Notes: generated by a model not told the origin, from the sequence alone. 42,999 nucleotides of DNA from Funneliformis mosseae (GCA_910592005.1 CAJVPP010000163.1:1-42999), one strand, 5' to 3'. Positions 11,211-22,896 are shown, numbered from the stretch's first letter. Translations and numbers: made by a program.

Positions 11211-11648
11211 TCACATGACACAAGATTGTCCTTTCCGAACCAATAGCATCCCATAATAATCCCGAAAGATATTTTTCGCCTCCAAATCTTTTCTCTGATA
11301 ACCAAGTGACATTATAAACACCTCACCATTTCTCAATGTAATCCTTACAGTAAATGTATTTCTCTTAAAGATGCGATGAGAAGATATAATGGATGAATTA
11401 ATGTCATCCAACATCACATGAAACGTTTCAAAATTACCATCAATTGAGGAAGGTATTTGCGCGATGAACATGAGTCGCTTATCCGTAAGGAATATTTTTC
11501 CGGTTTCTGAGTATTGTTTTTTGGGAGTTCCTTCAACCTCCACGCGAAATTTTACTGGTTGATGTCGGTAAAAGTAGGATTCGCCTTCCAATGGGATTGG
11601 GGATCGTTCATGTTCTTTATAACGTGTTTCAAGTGAATTTATATACAT
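11211..11648 (-). CDS. GRAM/WBP2-like protein, paralogue 2
   Basis: A single exon of 145 residues, starting MYINSLETR like the gene at 4754. Similarity to that paralogue runs the whole length (GESYF..HQPVKF, then G.IFLTDKR..FI, then YYGML), interrupted by a few small insertions, and this copy lacks the acidic C-terminal tail. The frame stays open 25 codons upstream to another ATG at 11723, but that extension is Phe/Lys-rich and not shared with the paralogue, so I start at 11648. The two copies lie about 6 kb apart in opposite orientation, with the MYND and PLDc_N genes between them. The function is unknown; a GRAM-type lipid- or protein-binding fold is likely. Confidence 0.65.
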   Translation of the reverse strand: MYINSLETRYKEHERSPIPLEGESYFYRHQPVKFRVEVEGTPKKQYSETGKIFLTDKRLMFIAQIPSSIDGNFETFHVMLDDINSSIISSHRIFKRNTFTVRITLRNGEVFIMSLGYQRKDLEAKNIFRDYYGMLLVRKGQSCVM

Positions 11649-12030
11649 TTTATTTTGTAAAAGAGAAAAATAGTTTTTTTTTAACCTAAAAGAAAAAAGG
11701 AAATTCTTTCCATTTATATACAAAAATCATACGTTTAACATAATTACGTGAGTATTGTTACGCCATCAACCACAAACAACCACAATTTGTTACACATTAA
11801 AAATCATAAATAGGTGATCAACTAAAAGGTTATATGATATTATTTTGAAAATACTAGTTAAAAATTATTGAATTGAACGGAGGCTGTAATGCGTTGGTCG
11901 GACTTTAAATAAAGTAAAGAATAATAAAGATTCGCACGCGTTGGGCTTCTAATTTTTACCCTTGCGGTGAGAGAGTGTGATCACAAATAAAAGACAATTT
12001 ATTACATAAACAATGATAAGCAAACTTAAA

Positions 12031-12196
12031 TTATTTCACAACTGTGAGCCACATAATGTTCATGTGTAGTCCCGTGGCCACAACGAACATACAAAGTATA
12101 TGTGGAAATGAAAACCCATCATAATTCTTAATTAGTTGAACAAGTCGATCACATTCCCTAATGGCTTCGACCAAATCCATCCCTGATAATAATATT
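12031..12196 (-). other. possible orphan exon or small ORF
   Basis: On the minus strand an acceptor-like ttatcag is followed by GGATGGATTTGGTCGAAGCC..., which reads about 50 codons (MDLVEAIRECDRLVQLIKNY, then a hydrophobic stretch) to a stop at 12031. It looks coding in composition and ends in a possible membrane helix. I find no convincing upstream exon and no family match. Confidence 0.2.
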
Positions 12197-14168
12197 ATTG
12201 TATTATAACTATGAAATTGCAACAAACAGTTAAGTTGCAAGTTGAACAATGTTTAGTTTTATTTAGATCATAATAAAGAATTTTTTGAATGTGATATGCA
12301 TCTTCATTATGATTTCATTCGTTCGTTAATCCAAATATTGTAACCATTACCACACTAAAATAAGGTAAGTTTGACCATATTTATTGCACCGATTGTTAGA
12401 GTCATCTTTTGTATTTTTGTAAAACATTTTCTTTTACTTTATCGATAATTTAAAGAAATCTACTGGTAAAATCGGTATTTGAGTCAGTCTCTTTGCTAAT
12501 TTCAAAAAGGAATGGACTTTTTTCAAAGTAGCGAGATAACCTAAACTAAAAGTCGACAAGGTAAATTACTAAATCAATGGGATTAAAAAATTTATATAAA
12601 TAGTAGCAAAACTCAAATATCTTCACACAATCTAAATACACATCATTATGACAAGACGCTCAAAAAAAAAAAATGGAAAAATGAACGTCCAATAACATTC
12701 CGCTCGAGAAGAAGTTATTTCACGCGGAATATTATGATTGATCAACATTCAATCATAACTTCTATGACAAAGATGATCAAATTAACAAACTTAAAAAAGA
12801 TTTGTTAGAAATATGCTTTGCGAATGGTATCGGGAGGTTGTTAGTTTTGCAGGATAACCTAATTGGCTTTTCTCTATCGTTGGGGTGGTTGTCTTTTTGA
12901 GAGAAGATTAACTTGTGTGACTATTAATAAATATATTGGAAATGGGGTTAAGGTAACGTTGAGAATTTCACGCGAATAAAGGTAGGAAAGACCATGTCCT
13001 ATTGGCGGATTTGAAATTATTGTTTTTTTTTTTTTAAAAAAAAAAAAAATAAATAAAAAAGAATGTAGAAATAACCGACTTTTCTTAACGTAAAAAAAAA
13101 GGGAGAATATAAACCGTAAGGTTTAAATGTGCAGTTACATGAAATTTTCGGTTCTTCAATTGAAAAAGGTCTGGAACTCCGGGTTATTGTTTTACGTCAA
13201 TTCTCTTTATTGTGCATATGCTTGAATTGTAAATAATGCAAAGCGATTTAAGAGTAAGCGCATTTAGTCCTCTTTCACACTTTCCAAAGAAGTATCGTTA
13301 TTCACAATCCCTTTAAAGTTATGCACGCAATTGAAGGACAAATTATCCGCTACGCCAATAAGTATTACCGTTTATGCATTCTATTATTAAACTGGGAGAG
13401 GGGAGGGATAAAAGAGAAGCATGAATGGCTGTATGAATGACTGTATGATATTACTAAAGATGAATGCTTCGATTAATGAACCTGTTTATGCTCCTTAAAT
13501 TCCAGTAAAATCAACTTTTTCCCATTTCGGGAATTACTTTCTTTATTTAAATCTTGTGCTAATTCACACAAGAAAAAATTAATATTCACAGTTTTAGGCT
13601 GCAAACGTAACGTTACCCTTTTTCTTTTTTGATCAATTTTATAATAATTTCTTCATAAAGGAGATATTAAGTAATTATCATTAGTTAAAAAAAAAAAAAA
13701 AAAAAAGGAAGATTTGAATAAGAGACGGTTTTGGGACAAAAAGTGCAAATGAAGTATTGCGGTGTGCGATTAATTACATTTTGTTACATACTTTTAAATT
13801 TAAAATATATATAATACTTTTTTTTTTTTTTTTAAAAGAATACAAAATTAAATTATTTAGATCGATAAAAAGAGAAATTTATTATTTAAATCGATAAAAA
13901 AAATTATTTCTAAAAATTTAGATCAATAAAAGAGAATTCATTATAAAATAAAATAAAAACTATTACTTTGATCGATAATTCATGATACATACATATAAAT
14001 ATAAAAAATAAATATGATATTATACCTCCTCTTTTTGTTTTGGCACAATTTTATCCCACGATACTTAGTATTACGTAATACAAGTATTTACAAAAAAAAA
14101 AAAACAATTTGTCGAAAACGATACGAGAAAACGAAAGGTAACCATTTCTTTTAAATAAACGAATAAAG

Positions 14169-14187
14169 ATGATGATGATGATGATGA
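14169..14187. repeat. GAT trinucleotide microsatellite
   Basis: A run of about six to seven GAT/ATG units lies just downstream of the hydrolase stop codon, probably in its 3' UTR. Confidence 0.85.
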
Positions 14188-14192
14188 TAAAT

Positions 14193-15263
14193 TTAAATTC
14201 CAACCCTATTCAAAAAGGCAACAATGGAATTAAAAACCTCTTCAGGACTTTCGTCTTGAGGTAAATGTCCACAATTATTTAATATCTTAAATTCCAATTT
14301 AGCGTCTGGAGGAGCAACCGAACGAATTTCTTCATAAATTTCTATGTGGTTATCGACATGCGTGTACTTGTCATCATCACCAGATAAATATAAAATTGGT
14401 AATCGCGCTAAATAGCTTTTTAAAGGTAAAATTTCTAATGGTACAAAATATTTCATCAACCATGAAAGTGATTCATAAAAATTTGGTAAAGTTAACGGAA
14501 TTCGATAATTTGGCTTCACCACCGTTTCCCAGTCAGGAATGGAATTACAGTCATGATAAAGCGTTGTTAATGGTATGTATCGATATAGTGCGGCTTTTAG
14601 GAAAAGTCGCCCTGGCGCTGAACCTAATATGTGTCGACCAATTGGCGGTGGACCTAAGAAGAAAGGGACACATTTTAGGAAAAAATCCCCAAAGGAAAAT
14701 TTGATTTTATAATTATATATAATCTTACCTTGGTCTTCAGGTTTTAAGGAAGGAGCCAATAAACATAGAGAATGTACTAGGTTTGGATATTTAATAGCAA
14801 AGCGACAACTTATACTTCCGCCAGCAGAAACTCCTACAAATGAAATCTTTTTTTCCTCATAACCTAAGGCAGATATGAGTTGATGTACAAATTCTACAGA
14901 TGCCTCTTGCGTATAAGGATTTTTTCCTTCCTCCCAATGAGTTGGCCTCTCGGTAAAGCCAAAAGTTGGTCTATCATAAGCTATAACATGACATCCTGTA
15001 GCATCGGCCAAAGGTTGCATAAGAAGCCTCCAAGTATATTGGTTTCCAAGAATATGATGCAATAAGAGAATTACAGGTTTATTTGGTTCATTTGGAATAA
15101 GTTGCTGTTGTTGCAATAATTGTTGGTGTTTTTGTGGAATCGATAATTTATAAAAAGTTTGGATTCCATTAACTTCTATGAAACGTCCTTCTGGGTCGCT
15201 TGATGCTATTGATTCAAGAAACACCCGCTGAATCGATGGAAGTTTTGGAAGCGACTGTGACAT
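14193..15263 (-). CDS. alpha/beta-hydrolase-fold protein
   Basis: Read without splicing, this is 356 residues. The fold markers are in order: LLLHHILGNQYTW oxyanion region (about 66-78), YDRPTFGFT (about 96-104), nucleophile elbow GVSAGGS (S146), an acid at LSGDDD (D296-D298), and the catalytic His in NNCGHLP (H333). These are typical of serine hydrolases of the epoxide-hydrolase/lipase-like class; the substrate is unknown. An internal 75-nt segment (14728-14654) starts gtaag and ends ttcttcttag, is multiple-of-three long, and encodes the A+T-rich 25 residues 180-204. It is probably an intron, giving 331 residues when removed. An early Gln-rich run (about 47-55) sits before the core. Confidence 0.85.
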   Translation of the reverse strand: MSQSLPKLPSIQRVFLESIASSDPEGRFIEVNGIQTFYKLSIPQKHQQLLQQQQLIPNEPNKPVILLLHHILGNQYTWRLLMQPLADATGCHVIAYDRPTFGFTERPTHWEEGKNPYTQEASVEFVHQLISALGYEEKKISFVGVSAGGSISCRFAIKYPNLVHSLCLLAPSLKPEDQGKIIYNYKIKFSFGDFFLKCVPFFLGPPPIGRHILGSAPGRLFLKAALYRYIPLTTLYHDCNSIPDWETVVKPNYRIPLTLPNFYESLSWLMKYFVPLEILPLKSYLARLPILYLSGDDDKYTHVDNHIEIYEEIRSVAPPDAKLEFKILNNCGHLPQDESPEEVFNSIVAFLNRVGI

Positions 15264-16507
15264 GCTGAACTAATAAGAAAAAAGAAAAAAAAGAAAAAAA
15301 GAGAGGGGAGAAAACTATAATAGAAAAATAGTTTAATAAAGATAAAGTAGGAGGTGTGAAGATTAGAAACAAGACTAAAGAAAATGGATTAATATATATA
15401 TAAATAAATATGGTGGAATGATCAATGATAATTTTTTTTTTTTTTTTTTTTTTTGAGGGGAAAAATATAATGCATGCACGCATTTACATAAACAATTTAT
15501 AATTTCATGTAATATCGATATAATTAATTTCATTGTATTCGGTACCGAGTATTGTAAGTTGTATTTCAATAAAGTATATATTTATTGTACGGACTTTGTT
15601 TAACCGAGATATTCCCAATTATTCGGAACCGGAGGACAATGTGCATCATTCGTTGCAAAGGATCAAGTGTATAAAAACACAAGGTACGATGACGTCAAGG
15701 TTCGGAAATCCAAACTTTAATAAACTCTAATAAAATAATTCAGAAAGTGTTTTTAAATTAAAGGATTTGCACATCGGATTTTTCGGAAAAAAATTTTTTT
15801 TTTTTTTTTTTCAAAACCATAAAACCGGGCACAAGTTTTCTCTCATGGACACAATCGTTTAAGCGACCAATTGATATCGAAAAAGCATCTACAATAATCG
15901 GGAGAATGTTTTGACGCGATCCAAAATCTCTATAAAATTCAATTAAATCACTGGAAAAAAGTTCTTACGTTGAAAGCCATGTCCTACATGATGCAATAAT
16001 TACAATGTTCTTTATTATACATTTCGGAACATATGCTAAAAAAGAGTCCTTCCAAATGATTTTTATTTTACTTCTGTATTAAATTAAAGTCCGATAAATA
16101 TTCGTACACCGTGTGAAAGACGTGTTACCATCGCGAAAAATTTGACTTTTTTATTTACATGAATGTGTTACTTTCAAATACACCAATTAAAAATCTGTCA
16201 CAAAGAATTTAAAATTTGCAAGTTGATCAATATCTAAATATAGACCATACGGGCCGAATTTCTATAGATAAATTTGTTCTTGTAATACAAATAGAAATCT
16301 TCCCAACAATTTTCATTCTTTTTTCGAAAAGTGCTAACATCTCCTGTACCTGATATACGTCGGCTCTTCCCTATAAGGCAATCGCTAATGCTGCGGAGAT
16401 CAAAACGTACATGTGATTTTAAGAGCCTTTTTTTTTTTGACAAAAAATCTTCCTTTAATTTTATTATCTTATTTTTTTCTTTCCTTTTTATATTAATTAT
16501 TTTGGCA
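15264..16507. other. intergenic, divergent promoters
   Basis: This is the shared 5' region of the hydrolase (minus) and acylphosphatase (plus). It has a long T run (about 15431-15454) and another at about 15795-15811. The short frames on either strand have no recognisable content. Confidence 0.55.
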
Positions 16508-17003
16508 ATGACTAGATATGTTAGTGTGTATTATGAAATATTCGGTAGAGTACAAGGTATTTGAGAAAACTATTATTTACCTGTTTTCTAGAATAAAAAA
16601 ATCTTTGATCAAGTAATTATTATAGGAGTATGGTTTCGGAAATACACAAAGGACAAAGCGATTGAATTAAACCTTGTCGGTTATGTAAAAAATACAGGTT
16701 TGCTACGATGTATAAATTTTTTTAATTGTTAAACTCTTTTTAATTTTCATGTTACTTAGAAAGAGGTACAGTAAGTGGTATTGCACAAGGTGAAAGAGAA
16801 AAAATTGAAAGCTTGTAAGTAAGATACTCTTTATGACGATGATTAAAAGAATTGATTAAATTAATTGATTGTATTTTAATTAATTATTTAGTAAACATTG
16901 GTTACGATATGAAGGATCTCCTTCATCTAGAATTGACAAAACCATTTTTAAAGAAGAAGAAATTGAATCGGTTGAATTTCAAAGATTCGAAATAAAACAT
17001 TAA
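16508..17003 (+). CDS. acylphosphatase
   Basis: Four exons (16508-16556, 16626-16697, 16760-16814, 16892-17003) give 95 residues, the normal acylphosphatase length. The enzyme hydrolyses the carboxyl-phosphate bond of acyl phosphates such as acetyl- or 1,3-bisphosphoglyceryl phosphate in the cytosol. The signature GRVQGVWFRKYT holds the phosphate-binding loop and the catalytic Arg; GYVKNTERGTV holds the catalytic Asn. The C-terminus SVEFQRFEIKH matches the final beta strand of the fold. All introns are short with GT-AG ends, and the phases reconnect conserved motifs. The stop is 20 bases from that of the convergent PAP2 gene. Confidence 0.93.
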
Positions 17004-17023
17004 ACCAAACTTATTAGAATTAC

Positions 17024-18376
17024 TCAGGTTGATGCTGATTCGATCTGATTATTAAGTTCATTCCTCTTATTATGCACTTCCTCATCAGTATCCCTACTTA
17101 CTTCACTTAAATTTCTTTCTAAATCCCTCTCATTGTCATTTATATTTACAACTTCGTTCCTATTATCGACAGAGTCCCAATCCTCCAAGTATTTATAATG
17201 AGCAGGTATATGATCACTTCCATCACCCGTTCCAAGAAACCAACCATTATTACCAAAATGTAATCTATATGAGATCAGTGCCGCGCCAATTCCTATTAAA
17301 CCTCCCGTTATTATTTGAAATGGAAAATGTCTGTAATCCATTACCCTTGTCAATGATATCCATGTTGCAAAATATATTGGAAATAAAAGTACTAAAACTT
17401 TCCAAAAATGAGCTCCTCCTGTCCATGGTTTTGACTTTCCATTGATGTACAACACGAAAAATACCCAGCCTGCGTATGCTGTAGCTGAATGCCCGCTTGG
17501 AAATCTAATCAATGATATTTGGTATATTATATTATTATAAAAAAAAAAAAAAATTTAAAAGTTCTAATCAAAACCTTACCCTTGATATTCAATTTTACTT
17601 AACTTATTCGTACAAATTTCACTTGTAAAATAAGTTTGAGTCTCGTTCATTGCATTTATTTGTGACATATCTGGTTGGCATCTCGTTAAGAATGTCGGGC
17701 GAAGTCCCAAATGACCTATATAAAGATTTATTTTTACAATATCGAATTTTTTCAAATGAGAAAGTTTGAAAATAAATACTTACTTCCGATAGTAATCCAG
17801 GAAAGCGAGGTGAAAAATAACGCAAGTACTAATAAAATACATGATTAAATGATACGACAAAACAAAGCTACTTTATGTTATGCTTTTAAATCAAAGAAAC
17901 CACTCTCACCAATACTTGTAACATGACCGGTTAACATATGATAACAGTTCCAAAAATCGTAAAAGAAGATAAATTCCAATAAAAGCATTATAAACCCGGG
18001 CAAAACTGTGTTAATGATCGTAGCCAATGAAGAAGAAATAATTTCATTTACGATTGGTTTCTTCAGTGAATTATCTTCTACGGAGAAATAAGCGATAGGC
18101 GGTTGAGGAGTCTTAAAGAACCTAAGATAAAAATCACCTTGTAAGAAGTTTTTTTGAAAAAAAAGGGTGGCGGGAGATTTCTTTAAATAATACAAATGGA
18201 TATTACCAATCGGTCAAGAGAAACATGACAATAATGAGAGCCCAATCAAAAATTAATCCAACATAAATGCGCCTTTTTCTTGAAGGAAAATTCCATGGTG
18301 ACCATTTACGTGATTTTAAAAGTGATGGATCATAATATCTCTTCGGTAGTTTGAATAACGGCAAGAAATACTTCAT
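17024..18376 (-). CDS. PAP2-type lipid phosphate phosphatase
   Basis: Five exons (18376-18207, 18121-17910, 17828-17784, 17715-17580, 17504-17024) give 347 residues. It belongs to the type 2 phosphatidate phosphatase family (DPP1/LPP1-like), integral membrane enzymes that dephosphorylate phosphatidate or diacylglycerol pyrophosphate. About six membrane helices are visible (for example IYVGLIFDWALIIVMFLL and LPGFIMLLLEFIFF). The three catalytic motifs are G-L-R148-P, PSGHS (190-194, H193) and TRVMDYRH (T240-H247). The third motif normally ends H-x3-Asp; here it reads HFPFQ (Q251). The C-terminal 75 or so residues are acidic, Asn/Asp/Glu-rich and probably cytosolic. The 45-nt third exon is needed to keep frame. 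Confidence 0.9.
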
Positions 18377-19107
18377 TCTAGATTAGATTTCTAAATTGAA
18401 AAGAAAAATTAAACGAAAATTTCGACGAGACTTTTATATACCGAATTTACTTTGATGATGTATTTATGACATACTTATGACATATTAGGTTAGGAAAACT
18501 CACGTGGCAAAATTTCGTGGGAGGAATTAAAATAAGGCAGATTTACTTGGACTCATAAAAAAAAAAACCCCCAAAATTCTTCTTCCGAGTAATATGAAAT
18601 CATTAAAGGATTCGTCATTTTTTAACTGATACGGTAAAAAAAAAAAAATTTGAAAAACTTAAATATCCGTCGATCATGTGAGCGATCTTGAAGTGGGTTT
18701 CTTTTAATAATTTTGTATCAATACCATAGTAATTGTTTTTGATTATAATATTTTACAAATTCTCGTCCATTAAACATTCGTCTAGCAATATCACCTTTCC
18801 TGATTTATTAATTTTTAATAAACTTTGCGCTAGAAACCAATCAAATTTGTACTGATTTCCATTAAAGGTTAGCAATTAATCGGATTGATGTTTTAAAGTT
18901 TATATTTTCGTAAAGTATGTTTTACCATGTGATTTTAAATTTTTATAATTAAAACGGAATCGGAATACACATTACATTGATCGACACGATGAGCGAAAAA
19001 AACTTATAAAAATGTTGAGAAATTTCATCAGGAGAGGGTAACTTTCATTCATCAAATTTTATTAAATGATTTTTTCATTAAAAATTTAAAAAATATGATA
19101 ATCAAAA
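18377..19107. other. intergenic
   Basis: This is the 5' region of the PAP2 gene and 3' flank of the tRNA. I see A runs and no gene. Confidence 0.6.
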
Positions 19108-19180
19108 CGAGGCGCATGGGACTCGAACCCACAATCCCCAGATCCGAAGTCTGATGCCTTATCCATTAGGCCAACGCCCC
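19108..19180 (-). tRNA. tRNA-Arg (anticodon TCG)
   Basis: The minus strand folds into a full 73-nt cloverleaf without an intron. The acceptor stem GGGGCGT pairs with GCGCCTC (one G-T and one T-G wobble), with discriminator G. The anticodon stem TCAGA/TCTGG encloses loop CTTCGGA, giving anticodon TCG for CGA codons. The T stem GTGGG/CCCAT encloses TTCGAGT, which also holds the B box for RNA polymerase III. A TTTT terminator follows at once. It is transcribed away from GUA1. Confidence 0.95.
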
Positions 19181-19351
19181 AATGTTACCTTTGGAAAGTT
19201 GTACAAATTAAAACATTTTAAATTGACAAAAAAAAATTTTCTAATCTAGATTTTCGTTGATCTTCGTACAACTATAAAATATGCGATTATCGAAAAAAAA
19301 TTTTAAAAATTTTCTTATACCAAGCTTAATTTTATTTGTTTCTCTTAAATC
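19181..19351. promoter_or_regulatory. divergent tRNA-Arg / GUA1 upstream region
   Basis: Only about 170 bases separate the tRNA 5' end from the GUA1 ATG, so the GUA1 promoter must sit here or overlap the tRNA gene. No consensus site is recognised. Confidence 0.4.
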
Positions 19352-21720
19352 ATGACAAAACAAGAGGAAATTACACAGGTTCATTCTTTCTATGATACGA
19401 TCTTAATTCTCGATTTTGGTTCACAATACTCGCATTTAATCACGAGACGCGTCAGAGAATTTGGTGTATATTGTGAAATGCTACCATGCACCCAAAAAAT
19501 CAAAGAATTACGTTTCAATCCCAAAGGTAGATCAATTCTTTAAAATTGTATTTAGTGCGTGAATCGATTTTTGATGATTATTATTTTTTTGATGTTAGGC
19601 GTCATCCTTTCCGGAAGTCCTTATTCGGTTTATGATAAGGATGCTCCACGTGTAGATTCCGAAGTATTCAACCTAGGCGTACCTGTATTAGGAATTTGCT
19701 ACGGTCTTCAGGTAAAATGTCGGGAACTTTGACTCTATCAATAGGTTGACAGAATTTCTTTCTGTATTTACCTCATCAATTCTTAAATTTAGGAACTTGC
19801 GTGGAATTTTGGAGGTTCGGTGGAACCTTGTGACCATAGAGAATATGGTCATGCTATATTGAACATTAATCATCAAGGTCATCCATTCATTAACAGATTA
19901 TTTGACGGCATCGAAGGCCCTATCCAAGTAAATAATAAACCTTTTTTAATTACAAATCTATTATTACTTCAACTCCTTTTCATGCATATGAATCATCGAA
20001 TAATATAGGTTTGGATGAGTCATGGGGATCAATTGGATAGAGCTCCCGAAGGTTTTAATGTGATTGGACATACATTGACCGCGCCATTTGCGGCCATAGC
20101 TCATGAAGAGAAACATTTATTTGGTATTCAGTTTCATCCAGAGGTAACTCATACGCCTCTAGGAAAAGAAATTTTAAAGAATTTTGTTAAAAACATTTGT
20201 GAATGCGAAATGAATTGGACAATGGTATGTAAAAAAAAAAAACAAAAAAAAAATTTCTTTTTTAATTATTAATTCCTTTTAACTATTGTTTAGGAATCAT
20301 TTATTGATAAAGAGATAGAACGGATTCGTCAAATCGTAGGACCTAATGGGCAAGTAGTTGGAGCTGTAAGTGGTGGAGTTGATAGTACAGTCGCCGCACG
20401 ACTGATGAAAGAGGCGATTGGTGATAGGTTTGTTGGTTATTATTCGCTTCCCTTTTAAAAAATTAGATGATAATCTATTATTCTAAACCTTTCTGGGATG
20501 GGACATTGTTAGATTTCACGCTATTCTTGTTGATAATGGTGTCATGAGATTGAATGAGTGTGAGACAGTCAAGAAAGTGCTTGGTGATCACCTTGGAATA
20601 AATCTAAAGGTTGTAGATGCTGCTGATATGTTTCTTGATCGTCTCAAAGGTGTTACTGATCCCGAGAGGAAACGAAAGATTATTGGAAACACGTTTATTG
20701 AAGTGTTTGAATCAGAATCATTGAAGATTGATCAAGAAACGAAAGAGGGCGGACACGGACAAATCGAATACCTTCTACAGGGAACTTTATATCCTGATGT
20801 TATAGAAAGTATTTCGTTTAAAGGACCGAGTGCTACAATAAAAACTCATCACGTGTGTTATAATAATTTATTTATGTATTTATTTTTTAACACTAAGGAA
20901 GGATTGAATCTGATATTTTCTACAAAATTTAGAATGTTGGTGGATTGTTAGAGGATATGAAGTTGAAACTCATCGAACCTTTAAGGGAACTATTTAAGGG
21001 TAATTAACAAAAATCTTTAATCCTTTTACGTTTTCAACTGGTTAATAAAATTTCCGAAATTTTTTATAGATGAAGTACGTGAACTCGGCAAGGTATTGAA
21101 GGTCGATGAAGATTTGATTTGGCGTCATCCATTTCCTGGACCTGGTATTGCAATTCGTGTATTGGGTGAAGTTACACCTAGTCAGGTTGCAATAGCTCGA
21201 GCGGCGGATCACATTTATATTGATGAGATAAAGAAAGCAGGACTTTATCGTAAAATATCTCAAGCTTATGCTGCTTTATTGCCGGTTAAAGCAGTTGGAG
21301 TTATGGGTGATAGAAGAACCTACGAGCAAGTGATTGTTCTAAGAGCTGTTGAAACCACGGATTTCATGACAGCGGATTGGTAAGTTTGTGCGCTTTGAAC
21401 AACGATGATTTTAATTTTTATCATATTGAAGGATATTTTCTTTTGTTGATTACATGTTTAGGTATCCTTTCCCTTATGATATTTTGAAAAAGATCAGTAA
21501 TCGAATCATCAATGAAGTTAAAGGTAAAAAAAGCACAATATACATTTTTCCTGTTCGTTTCATTTGATTAACGCATATCTTCTTTCAACAGGTGTAAATC
21601 GGGTCGTATATGATATATCTAGTAAACCTCCAGCTACGATCGAATGGTAAGTTGATAATAATTTGATCATTTAAATTTTCACTCTACAAGGCTTAATATT
21701 CTTCAATTTTCAGGGAATAA
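19352..21720 (+). CDS. GUA1: GMP synthase (glutamine-hydrolysing)
   Basis: The enzyme converts XMP to GMP in the cytosol, using ATP and ammonia released from glutamine. Eleven exons (19352-19526, 19599-19711, 19793-19927, 20009-20224, 20294-20427, 20513-20852, 20933-20999, 21070-21379, 21462-21523, 21592-21646, 21714-21720) give 537 residues, near yeast Gua1. The class I glutamine amidotransferase domain shows the catalytic Cys in LGICYGLQ (C92) and His/Glu in HPEV (H184, E186). The PP-loop SGGVDS (239-244) starts the ATP pyrophosphatase domain, and the C-terminal dimerisation part holds [15 protein letters not shown] and ends KPPATIEWE. The last coding exon has only 7 nt (final Trp base, Glu, stop). 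All borders are GT-AG. Confidence 0.97.
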
Positions 21721-22896
21721 ACGGTTCTTGTTTTATAAGATTTGCTAAATGCGTGAGATAACAAATCATCTCATTAATAAATTTTGGGTATTCGACACTA
21801 TTGTACATAAATTAATAAGCGATTTGATTCACTTTTAAATACATTCGACAAGTAAGCTCAATTTCATATCATAATTCCTTTTTTTTTTTTTCGTTCCTTG
21901 TCATTCAAGAACTTCTTCATCAACCACAAATAAAATTTCAATGCCACATTACATCTAGATATTTTAACCAATTGGGATAATTTAGAATGTCAACAACCTT
22001 TTAGTTAGTAGATAGTCTTTTTTTTTTTTTATTACCTTGGATTTCAGGTTACTCCATGTGTTCAGAAGGTTTGTTCCAATGTTCGGATTCGAAAGTATTT
22101 CCAAGAATTTAATTGGTTGGGTTTTTGAAGGAAAAGTCGGGAGTAGCTTTAGACAAGCATCATAATTTTCACAATTTTATTTAACTCGATTTAACAAAAT
22201 CCCGAGTATTTAAAAGTTGTTTCATCATCCATAAGGTTATCTTAAAATAAACTCAAGAAATTTAACTAATTTTAACAATGACGTTTGTATTATTACATTT
22301 AGATTGGTATTTTCTTCCTGATTTATAAATTTGTTTTTTTGCAAATATTAAAAATCTTATTTTAGGCCTTTGTTTTCCTCTTTTATAGTATTCCTCTCTC
22401 CTATTCTTTTGCACCTAGTTTTTTATTAATTATCTTAAAAAGAAACTCAAGTCACTGGATACCCGTGGACTGTACCCTTCCTATCTTAGAATGTAAAGAA
22501 TCAGGGTATTATACATAGCAACTTACTTTGGGTACTTGAATTTTTATAATATTTAAGAAAAAAGGACTTTGATCGTATCATTCCTTATTTCTATCCTCTA
22601 ACTTTCCCACCATTTCCATATTCCATCATCATCACAAGATATTCCTTCATCATCACAAGATATTCCTAATCCATTTAGAAAGATTCATATACAGTAGGAA
22701 AGTTACAATGTTTTTAGCAAAAAGATTTTCTGTTACGCTTTTTTTTTGCTAAAAATTAGATATGTACATTTAAGAAAAATTTGAAATAAATTATTGTTCA
22801 TCCTTTATAACATCACTAAATCATTAAAGTATGTATATAACTTTGTAAATTTTTTCATAATATTTTCCTTTCACGAGTACTCATTGAATTCCTTAT

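Larger units (their letters stand above)
11649..14192. other. long intergenic region
   Basis: About 2.5 kb with no firm gene. It holds a possible short exon on the minus strand (listed separately), a TATA-like box (tttatataaatag, about 12590) followed by an ATG at 12648 whose frame breaks in a 12-A run, a T13/A14 switch at 13023-13049, and several A or T runs. A (GAT)n run at 14169-14187 sits just past the hydrolase stop. Confidence 0.5.

Noticed and set aside
11649..11723. 25-codon N-terminal extension of GRAM-like paralogue 2
   Set aside because: The extension is Phe/Lys-rich and not shared with the paralogue, which starts at the equivalent internal Met.
12648..12810. Possible gene with TATA-like box and ATG at 12648
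   Set aside because: The frame stops after about 16 codons; a longer frame needs a shift within a 12-A run. No family is recognised and no downstream exon fits.
14396..15065. Plus-strand frames over the alpha/beta hydrolase
   Set aside because: They are antisense shadows of a gene with an intact catalytic triad.
19688..21263. Minus-strand frames within GUA1
   Set aside because: They are antisense to conserved GUA1 exons, with no sense content.
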